45,806 nt of DNA from an uncultured Monoglobus sp. (GTDB taxonomy: Bacteria > Bacillota > Clostridia > Monoglobales > Monoglobaceae): NCBI GenBank assembly GCA_947625055.1, contig CANQMT010000021.1, positions 1 to 45,806 of the forward strand. Reading direction: 5' to 3'. The notes below the pieces were generated by a model. It saw only the letters and a program-made list of their open reading frames with translations. It was not told the origin of the DNA and searched no databases. How positions within the stretch are numbered: the stretch's first letter is position 1; every line of letters begins with the position of its first letter. Position numbers and translations under genes: made by a program. Of this stretch, positions 1-5,721 are shown in pieces.

Positions 1-27
1 TTTTACAATTTTTCTCATTTCTATTTC

Positions 28-64
28 AAAAGGCCCGCCAAGCTCTCGCTTGACCGGCCTTTTT
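28..64 (-). terminator. Intrinsic terminator, probably bidirectional
   Basis: An imperfect stem of about 15 bp has a TCTC loop at 44-47. On the minus strand it is followed by a T-rich stretch, so it can end the histidine kinase transcript. On the plus strand it is followed by TTTTT, so it could also end a transcript entering from the left. Seen in sequence; function inferred. Confidence 0.6.
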
Positions 65-75
65 CGACAGACTGA

Positions 76-100
76 AGGACGGCATTGCCGTCCTGTTTTT
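76..100 (+). terminator. Hairpin plus T-run overlapping the kinase stop codon
   Basis: AGGACGGC and GCCGTCCT form a perfect 8-bp stem with a 3-nt loop, followed by GTTTTT on the plus strand. It fits a terminator for a plus-strand transcript entering from outside the window. On the minus strand it lacks a T-run, so the kinase more likely ends at the neighbouring hairpin at 28-64. Confidence 0.4.
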
Positions 101-2204
101 ATTCTTCAAGTTTTTTGATCAGTTTCCCGACGTCAACGGGTTTGGTAATAAACTCGTTCATGCCGCTCAGGGCGGCTTTTTCTCTGTCCTCGTCCGAGGA
201 GTTGGCGGTGCAGGCGAAGATGCGGACTGTTTTTGCGTCCGGCCTGTCTAAGGCGCGGATAGCCTTGGCCGCCTCGAAACCGTCCATTTCGGGCATAAGC
301 AGATCCATAAGAATAACGCCGAACTCGCCGCTTTCTGAGCGCTCGAACATTTCAAGCGCGATCTTTCCGTTTTCGGCAAGCTCCGCCTTGTATCCGCTTT
401 CGCGGAGCAGTTCAAGGAGGATCTCGCCGTTGAGCTCGTTGTCCTCCGCCACCAGAATATTCGGCTTAGGCCTTGAGGCCGCGGCCTCTTTCGGTTCCGC
501 TTTTTTCGGCATAACAGAAGGCTCGGCGGTAAACGTGAAGGTGAATTTGCTGCCCTTGCCTTTTTCGCTGACGAAAGTCAGATCTCCGTTCATGAGCATC
601 GCAAGGCGGCGGCTTATCGGAAGGCCGAGGCCTGTGCCCTCGTTGCCCTTTGAAACCGTGTCAAGCTCGCGGGCAAAAATATCGAAAATATGCTTTTGAA
701 ATTCCGGGTTCATTCCGCGCCCGTTGTCCGATACGACTGCGGAAGTTATGACTTCGCCGTTTTCGATGAGTTCCTGCGTCACTGAAAGCGCGGCCTCTCC
801 TCCGGGCGGCGTGAATTTCCGGGCGTTGTCCAAAAGGTTCAGCAATATCTGCTGGATGCGGACCTCGTCTCCCAGAACGCACGGCCATGTCAGATCGTGC
901 TCCGAGCGGTAGGTCACGCCTTTTTCGGACATGGCGCTTTCGGTCATCGAGTTTACCGTGTCGAGCAGAAGCTCAAGATCCACGGGCTTAAGCTCAAGCG
1001 ACAAATTTTCGGACTGAAGGCTTGACATGTCAAGCATGTCGCTGACCAATGAGGCCAAATAATTCGCGGTCACTGTGGATTGATTCAAATAATTCGTAAG
1101 GCGCTCCTTGTCGTCGAATGAGCCCAGCATCAAATGGTTAAGTCCGATAAGGCCGTTAAGCGGCGTGCGTATCTCATGGCTCATGGATGACAGAAACAGA
1201 GCTTTCGCTTTCGCGTCAGCCTTATTCTCGGTATAGCGCACATGCAGGCGGATAAGCAGAAACGCCAGTATGAGGATAACCAACAGCAGCAGGCAGAGAG
1301 TTGTGACCGCGATACGGTAGCGGTACAGGAAGTCCGATACCGTGAATCGGTACTGATTTTCCATTATTCCCTGAATTGTAAAGCTGCCGATCTCGTCCTC
1401 GAACATTGAGTTTATGGTTTTGTTAAGTATGTTTATAAGCGTACGTCCGTCGGCCTGAGACTGTTCGCTGCCCTCGCCGAAGGCGACGACCGCGGAAAAG
1501 CAGAGCTGGTCGTCAAGTCCGAGCGCGGGTATCACCTTAAGCTTTTCGTATGCGGGTTTTGACATCCAGTATTCGACAACGTACTGGTTCTGGATCATAA
1601 GATCGGCCTCGCCCGAGTTCACCGCGTCAAAGCAGGCGTCGATCGAGGGATAGTCCACGAGCTCAAAATTGGGGTAAGACGCGCCGAGGACCTTTCTTAG
1701 CGTCTGCGAGCCGGTGGATATGGCGATCTTAAGGTTCGCGTCATATTTGAATTCAAGGCCGTCGCGCGCGACGACCACTTTGCGGCTTGAAAGATAGGGC
1801 TCGCTGATGAGGATCCCGCGGGCGTTTATGTTTTCTTTGTTGTATTCAACGCTTGAAACAAGGTCAAGATCAGCGCTTAAAAGATAGTCATATGTGACGT
1901 CGCCCGCGGGGAGCGGCACATATTCAAAATCAATGCCGCACAGCTCGCTCACATGGTCAAAAATATAACGTGAAATTCCCGCGAGGCTTCCGTCCTCTCC
2001 GGTGAACGAGATCGGGATCCGGTCCTGGACATAGCCTATTCTGAGCGTGTCGTGCGACGCGATAAAATCCCGTTCCTCCGGAGTGAGGTCTATTCCGCCT
2101 GCGGCGAATTCGTCTGCGGCGTTTGCCGCGGTCGGGAAAGCGCACAAAAGCAGCGCGAACGCAGCGCCGAGCGCTGCAAAAAATCTTAAAAAACCGCGTG
2201 CCAT
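99..2204 (-). CDS. Hybrid sensor histidine kinase with periplasmic-binding-protein-like sensor
   Basis: A 701-residue membrane hybrid histidine kinase. In order: a signal-anchor stretch (about 5-29, ending in AANA-A), a family 3 solute-binding-protein-like sensor (about 45-285, like amino-acid binding proteins), one membrane helix (about 298-320), a HisKA domain with phospho-acceptor His343 in MSHEIRTPLNG, an HATPase domain with DNGRGM (493-498) and GTGLGL (523-528), and a C-terminal receiver domain with Asp588, phospho-acceptor Asp634 in LMDLLMPEMDG, and Lys688. I chose the ATG at 2204 because GGAGGAG lies just upstream and the hydrophobic leader then begins at residue 5; an in-frame ATG at 2267 would add 21 unlikely residues. 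The binding-type sensor suggests an extracellular small-molecule ligand, probably an amino acid (inference). No separate output regulator is adjacent, so the downstream partner is unknown. Family call is secure. Confidence 0.93.
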   Translation of the reverse strand: MARGFLRFFAALGAAFALLLCAFPTAANAADEFAAGGIDLTPEERDFIASHDTLRIGYVQDRIPISFTGEDGSLAGISRYIFDHVSELCGIDFEYVPLPAGDVTYDYLLSADLDLVSSVEYNKENINARGILISEPYLSSRKVVVARDGLEFKYDANLKIAISTGSQTLRKVLGASYPNFELVDYPSIDACFDAVNSGEADLMIQNQYVVEYWMSKPAYEKLKVIPALGLDDQLCFSAVVAFGEGSEQSQADGRTLINILNKTINSMFEDEIGSFTIQGIMENQYRFTVSDFLYRYRIAVTTLCLLLLVILILAFLLIRLHVRYTENKADAKAKALFLSSMSHEIRTPLNGLIGLNHLMLGSFDDKERLTNYLNQSTVTANYLASLVSDMLDMSSLQSENLSLELKPVDLELLLDTVNSMTESAMSEKGVTYRSEHDLTWPCVLGDEVRIQQILLNLLDNARKFTPPGGEAALSVTQELIENGEVITSAVVSDNGRGMNPEFQKHIFDIFARELDTVSKGNEGTGLGLPISRRLAMLMNGDLTFVSEKGKGSKFTFTFTAEPSVMPKKAEPKEAAASRPKPNILVAEDNELNGEILLELLRESGYKAELAENGKIALEMFERSESGEFGVILMDLLMPEMDGFEAAKAIRALDRPDAKTVRIFACTANSSDEDREKAALSGMNEFITKPVDVGKLIKKLEE

Positions 2205-2272
2205 GCTCGCTCCTCCTTCCGTTGAGATCTCGGGATTTTGCGTTATTTTCGGTATCTGATATATCACTCTAC

Positions 2273-2300
2273 ATTATACCAAAAATCAGTGATTTGTCAA
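2273..2300 (-). promoter_or_regulatory. SigA-type promoter of the histidine kinase
   Basis: On the minus strand TTGACA (2300-2295) and TATAAT (2278-2273) are separated by 16 bp. The predicted start lies about 60 nt before the kinase ATG at 2204. Confidence 0.75.
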
Positions 2301-2346
2301 GGGAAAAGCGGCAAAAGGCGGCTCAATTTTTGTGAACAATTACCAT

Positions 2347-2375
2347 TTGATAGTTTTTTGAAAATATGATAAAAT
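2347..2375 (+). promoter_or_regulatory. SigA-type promoter of the MATE gene
   Basis: TTGATA (2347-2352), a 17-bp spacer and TAAAAT (2370-2375). The transcript would begin near 2382, just before a perfect terminator-like hairpin, leaving a leader of about 88 nt before the MATE start. Confidence 0.65.
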
Positions 2376-2393
2376 GACTGTATCGTGTGGCGG

Positions 2394-2433
2394 ACAGCGC
2401 GTAAATCCAGATGGATTTGCGCGCTGTTTTTTT
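2394..2433 (+). terminator. Leader terminator / possible attenuator ahead of the MATE gene
   Basis: The arms 2394-2408 and 2413-2427 form a 15-bp stem with a single T-G wobble and an AGAT loop, followed by TTTTTTT. It lies between the promoter at 2347-2375 and the MATE start at 2470, so transcription must read through it. This is the layout of an attenuator, but I see no obvious anti-terminator or known riboswitch in the short leader. Confidence 0.6.
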
Positions 2434-2469
2434 GCGCGGCGCGAAATTAAAACGAAAGGAATTTCAAAA

Positions 2470-3864
2470 ATGCAAAATTCAAGCTCTTATTTAGCCGAGG
2501 AAAAGATCGGAGTCTTAATGAGGAAATACGCCGTGCCCTGCATCATATCGCTGCTTGTGGCCGCGCTTTATAACATAGTCGATCAAATTTTCATCGCCAA
2601 CGCCGATTACCTCGGCTCTTACGGAAACGCGGCCAACACTGTCGTCTTCCCTTTGACGGTCATAGCCCTCGCCGTGGCGGTAATGATAGGCGACGGCTGC
2701 TGCGCGTTTGTGAGCCTGTGTCTCGGCGGCGGCAACACCGGTGACGCGGAAAAGAGCGTGGGCAGCGCGGTCGTTCTCTCGGCGCTGAGCGGCGTTTTGA
2801 TATGCGCCGTGTATCTCATGTTCCGAAACGGGATCGTCACCGTGTTCGGCGGAACCGTAAACAGTGAAACCTTTGAGTGTTCAAAAGAATATTTCTTTTA
2901 TATAACTCTCGGAATACCGTTCTATGTGTTCGGTCAGGCCATGAACCCGGTGATACGCTCGGACGGCAGCCCGAAATTCGCCATGGCCTCAACTCTGGCG
3001 GGCGCGGCGGCGAATATCGTGCTCGATCCGATCTTTATTTTCGTTTTCAAATGGGGAATGATGGGCGCGGCGGTCGCCACCGTGGCGGGCCAGATAATAA
3101 CCGCGCTCCTGGTCGTTTGGTACTTAACGCGCACAAAGAGCATTAAGCTCTCCCCGCCGAGCTTTAAGCTCAGCGCGCGGATAATCGGAAAGATGATCCC
3201 TTTGGGAATATGCAGCTTTTTGTCGCAGATATCGCTTGTCGCAGCGATGGCGGCGATAAATAACATGATAAGAAAGTACGGAGCGCTCGATCCCGTTTTC
3301 TCACAGGAGCAATACGCCCAGATACCGATGGCTGTCGTCGGAATAGTCATGAAGTTTTTCCAGATAGTGATCTCGATAGTCGTCGGCATGGCCGCGGGCT
3401 GCATCCCGATCGTGGGCTATAACATGGGCGCGGGGCTCAAGGGCAGAGTTAAAAAGCTGTTCACCATGCTGCTTGTCTGCGAGGCGCTCGTGGGCGCCGC
3501 GGCTCTGCTTGTCGCCGAGCTTTGCCCGCGGCAGTTGATCGCCGTGTTCGGCGCAGCCAACGAGAGCGCGTATTACGCGGAGTTCGCGGTGAAGGCATTC
3601 AGGATATATCTGTGCATGATGATTTTTGCATGTGTCAACAAGGCGGCCTTCATTTTCCTTCAGGCTATGGGCAAAGCGGCGGCGTCAACTATGCTGTCAA
3701 TGGTGAGGGAGATCGTTTTCGGCGTGGGCTTCGCGCTGATCCTGCCGGTGTTTTTCGGCCTTGACGGAGTGCTGTATTCAATGCCGGTCTCGGATATTTT
3801 AACGTTTCTGATCTCCGCCGCGGTGATCGCGTCCACATACCGCAGCATAGGGTCCGGCAAATAA
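2470..3864 (+). CDS. MATE family multidrug/Na+ efflux transporter
   Basis: A 464-residue MATE-family transporter of the bacterial MepA/NorM-like type, expected to export cationic drugs or metabolites using a Na+ or H+ gradient. The length matches the family and the protein is hydrophobic throughout, with about 12 membrane spans in two similar halves. The N-terminus (EEKIGVLMRKYAVPCIISLL, then VDQIFI) is typical of the family, as are the internal PVIRSDGSPKFAM and GCIPIVGYNMGAG segments. I chose the ATG at 2470, preceded by GAAAGGA; an in-frame ATG at 2374 would start translation inside the leader hairpin. The gene stands alone, is divergent from the histidine kinase, and is probably regulated by the leader terminator at 2394-2433. 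The exact substrate cannot be told from sequence. Confidence 0.92.
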   Translation: MQNSSSYLAEEKIGVLMRKYAVPCIISLLVAALYNIVDQIFIANADYLGSYGNAANTVVFPLTVIALAVAVMIGDGCCAFVSLCLGGGNTGDAEKSVGSAVVLSALSGVLICAVYLMFRNGIVTVFGGTVNSETFECSKEYFFYITLGIPFYVFGQAMNPVIRSDGSPKFAMASTLAGAAANIVLDPIFIFVFKWGMMGAAVATVAGQIITALLVVWYLTRTKSIKLSPPSFKLSARIIGKMIPLGICSFLSQISLVAAMAAINNMIRKYGALDPVFSQEQYAQIPMAVVGIVMKFFQIVISIVVGMAAGCIPIVGYNMGAGLKGRVKKLFTMLLVCEALVGAAALLVAELCPRQLIAVFGAANESAYYAEFAVKAFRIYLCMMIFACVNKAAFIFLQAMGKAAASTMLSMVREIVFGVGFALILPVFFGLDGVLYSMPVSDILTFLISAAVIASTYRSIGSGK

Positions 3865-3908
3865 ATGCGAATCCGCCAGCGGCGCATGCGGGCATGCCGC
3901 CTGTCTGC

Positions 3909-3953
3909 CTCTCCCTCGGGAGAGGTGGCGCCGAAGGCGACGGAGAGGGGTTC
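3909..3953. repeat. GC-rich palindromic repeat with exchangeable stem, copy 1
   Basis: The frame CTCGGGAGAGGTGG - hairpin GCGCCGAAGGCG - ACGGAGAGGGG. Related copies lie at about 5403-5446, 35195-35240 and 44915-44966. The outer frame is conserved while the inner stem differs between copies. Confidence 0.75.
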
Positions 3954-4006
3954 TGTGGAGTTCCCCTCTCAGCCAACATAGTAATTGGTGAATAGTGAAT
4001 AGAAAA

Positions 4007-4093
4007 CAAAAGGTTTTTGCTTCTTTGCCGCCCCGCGGCTTGGCAGGGCGGAATATGGGCTTTGGGCAATCATTTCATTGCAAAAACCTTTTG
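4007..4093 (+). repeat. MITE-like element with CAAAAGGTTTTTGC inverted ends, copy 1
   Basis: An 87-bp element with perfect 14-bp terminal inverted repeats (4007-4020 and 4080-4093). A nearly identical copy in the opposite orientation lies at 45631-45716. No coding content. Confidence 0.75.
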
Positions 4094-4153
4094 CGGATAA
4101 TATCCGCCCGTCAGTTTATTAAAAGTGTTATTAAAATGGTTATGATAAAACTT

Positions 4154-4238
4154 CGAGCTAAAAACAGTTCTGATATTATCGCCGGACCCGGTTCCGTCAT
4201 GCCCCGCCCGGACGGCAAAGAAACTGTTTTTAGCTCGC
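4154..4238 (+). repeat. Inverted-repeat element (CGAGCTAAAAACAG ends), copy 1
   Basis: An 85-bp element with terminal inverted repeats CGAGCTAAAAACAGTT / AACTGTTTTTAGCTCG around a GC-rich core containing GCCGGACCCGGTTCCGTCAT. Other copies are at 8338-8423 (same orientation) and 33753-33838 (opposite orientation). The AT-rich flank GTTTATTAAAA upstream is also shared with the second copy. Confidence 0.8.
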
Positions 4239-4356
4239 GCAAATCGCATATTTTCAGAGTTCCCGGAAGCGCGTATGGGCTCCCAAAAACGCTTGCGATT
4301 ATTGGGCTTTTTGCCCCTCTCGGGCAACGTAAGGATTAGTAATTAGTGAATAGCGA

Positions 4357-5205
4357 TTAGGAGCGCTGTGATTGCGACATATTAGCAACATTTTGTATCA
4401 TCTCATCACTTATTCCCGCTTTGCGCATATTCGCTATCATAGCGTCTATACCTTCCATTCGGCCTTCCATGCGGCCTTCTTTTATGCCTTCTTTGTGAGC
4501 TTCTCTCATCATTGCTTTTTGTATTTGTTCGTCATCATATAAGGAAAACATTATATCATGCACCTCGCTTTCGTGTCGGGATAGGTATTCTTTCAAAATA
4601 TTTCTGTCTTTGCATATTTTTATCGTTTCGTCTATCGCCTCTTTTGTTCTGCCGTGGTTCTTTACTTGCTCGTTTAATATATGCGTGAACATCACATACT
4701 GGTTTATTATGTCTCCCTCGCGGCTGTCGGTGATCACTTTGACCCTCACGTCAAGCGCTGTTGTGTCGCCGCCGAAATATTCCTCGCTTAAACTTATCTC
4801 TTTTTCCTCGACCTTTTTGTCGCCCGTGTAGATCACATAAAGCTCCGGCTTCGGTATCTCAAGCTTCTTTGAGCTGTAGATGTTAAGCTCCTCTTTTTCG
4901 ATATAGTCCTGATAGGTCTGCACAAGATACATAAGGCCGCGGATTATTATATTTACCGTCCATGTGGACTGCGCCTCGACAAGAACGATCAGCCTTTGGT
5001 CTATCATAAAGCCGAGATCGTTGTACAGGCTGTCTGTGAGAATGTTTTTTAGCGTTACGATCTCGATCATATCCTCGGTCACATAGTCGGCCTCGGGGTG
5101 CAGAGCCTTATATAGCTCAACTATATATTTTGTGTCCTGAAACAAATTTGTAAATACGCTGTCTTTGACGTTTCTTTTTATTATTTTTTTGTTATCCAAT
5201 CTCAT
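4357..5205 (-). CDS. Rpn family recombination-promoting nuclease / putative transposase (PD-(D/E)XK)
   Basis: A 282-residue Rpn-like protein of the PD-(D/E)XK superfamily; relatives of E. coli RpnA are DNA endonucleases that promote RecA-independent recombination. Visible signs are the N-terminal KDSVFTNLF segment (family norm: K..D..F..LF), the nuclease core YNDLGFMIDQRLIVLVEAQ with Asp63, Glu77 and Gln79 as a D-ExQ active site, the helical RGLMYLVQTYQDYI segment, and a charged tail with a repeated EGRMEGRMEG segment. AGGAAG sits just before the ATG at 5205; a GTG one codon earlier (5208) is also possible. The gene has its own consensus promoter. It is isolated and bracketed by repeat clusters, and its TAA lies inside an AT-rich repeat, so the C-terminus may have been trimmed or extended by repeat insertion (inference). 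Confidence 0.85.
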   Translation of the reverse strand: MRLDNKKIIKRNVKDSVFTNLFQDTKYIVELYKALHPEADYVTEDMIEIVTLKNILTDSLYNDLGFMIDQRLIVLVEAQSTWTVNIIIRGLMYLVQTYQDYIEKEELNIYSSKKLEIPKPELYVIYTGDKKVEEKEISLSEEYFGGDTTALDVRVKVITDSREGDIINQYVMFTHILNEQVKNHGRTKEAIDETIKICKDRNILKEYLSRHESEVHDIMFSLYDDEQIQKAMMREAHKEGIKEGRMEGRMEGIDAMIANMRKAGISDEMIQNVANMSQSQRS

Positions 5206-5220
5206 CACTTCCTATGTTTT

Positions 5221-5249
5221 ATTATACCTCAAAAGCTTTATAAAGTCAA
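5221..5249 (-). promoter_or_regulatory. SigA-type promoter of the Rpn-family gene
   Basis: On the minus strand TTGACT (5249-5244), a 17-bp spacer and TATAAT (5226-5221), close to the Rpn start. The leader would be about 10 nt, so the start codon sits almost at the mRNA 5' end. Confidence 0.8.
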
Positions 5250-5480
5250 CATAGAAACTAGGGAATAGGGACTAGGTACTACGCGCATAAACCAAATTCA
5301 AAAATTGAGTAAATTCCCCGCGCCCGTTTTGCGTTGTCCATCGTTGTAGGGGCGGATATTATCCGCCCGCTCTGCCTCCCCCAAGGGGCCTTTCTTTCTG
5401 CCTCTCCCTCGGGAGAGGTGGCGCCGAAGGCGACGGAGAGAGGGTGTTTACTCTCCTTTCGGGCGCGGCGCGGGTGAAAC
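5250..5480. repeat. Intergenic repeat cluster
   Basis: Contains AT-rich heptad-like repeats (AACTAGGGAATAGGGACTAG, about 5256-5275), the GGGCGGATATTATCCGCCC palindrome (about 5351-5369), and the CTCGGGAGAGGTGG palindromic repeat with a GCGCCGAAGGCG stem (about 5403-5446). No gene is supported. Confidence 0.75.
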
Positions 5481-5509
5481 AAAAAATCGGGGCCGCGCCG
5501 CGGCCCCGA
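5481..5509 (-). terminator. Intrinsic terminator of the secreted-protein operon
   Basis: A strong GC stem (CGGGGCCGCG / CGCGGCCCCG on the minus strand) followed by TTTTTT (5486-5481), starting 13 nt after the stop codon of the 56-residue peptide gene. Confidence 0.85.
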
Positions 5510-5521
5510 ATAAAGGATTTA

Positions 5522-5692
5522 TTATTCATATATATCTTTCCAAGTTTTGCCTCCGGCATACACATATGTATGCTCTTGCGGCGTCTTGTCTAATTTTTTC
5601 TTAAGCGATACCGGGCTGTCTGTGATAATATCCGCGCACTCAAACTCGACAACCTCTACCTTGGGCGCTTTATATTCTTTATATTTTTTCAT
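5522..5692 (-). CDS. 56-residue peptide downstream of the secreted protein, unknown function
   Basis: I do not recognise a characterised family. The peptide starts MKKYKEYKAPKVEVVEFE and continues CADIITDSP; the order (lysine-rich start, then a K/P-V-E-V-V-x-F-E core, then D-I-I-T) resembles very short hypothetical peptides often seen beside surface proteins in gut Firmicutes (from memory, not checked). No signal peptide or membrane helix is visible; there is a single Cys19. The ATG at 5692 has GAAAGGAG about 11 nt upstream; an in-frame ATG at 5713 lacks a good site. It lies 29 bp downstream of the 782-residue secreted protein, followed at once by a strong terminator, so the two are almost certainly co-transcribed. 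The leader-like look of the first half could suggest a processed peptide precursor, but no maturase gene is nearby. Confidence 0.65.
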   Translation of the reverse strand: MKKYKEYKAPKVEVVEFECADIITDSPVSLKKKLDKTPQEHTYVYAGGKTWKDIYE

Positions 5693-5721
5693 AATTCTTG
5701 TGTCTCCTTTCATATAATCGG

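Larger units (their letters stand above)
3865..4356. other. Non-coding gap of 492 bp filled with repeats
   Basis: No gene is supported here. From left to right it holds a GC-rich palindromic repeat (3909-3953), AT-rich heptad-like repeats around 3980-4002, an 87-bp terminal-inverted-repeat element (4007-4093), a degenerate GGATAATATCCGCCC palindrome (about 4095-4110), an 85-bp inverted-repeat element (4154-4238), and more heptad-like repeats (4328-4358) running into the stop codon of the next gene. Confidence 0.7.

Noticed and set aside
2374..2469. Extended N-terminus of the MATE protein from the ATG at 2374
   Set aside because: It would begin within the promoter and run through a terminator hairpin; the internal ATG at 2470 has a ribosome binding site and fits the family start.
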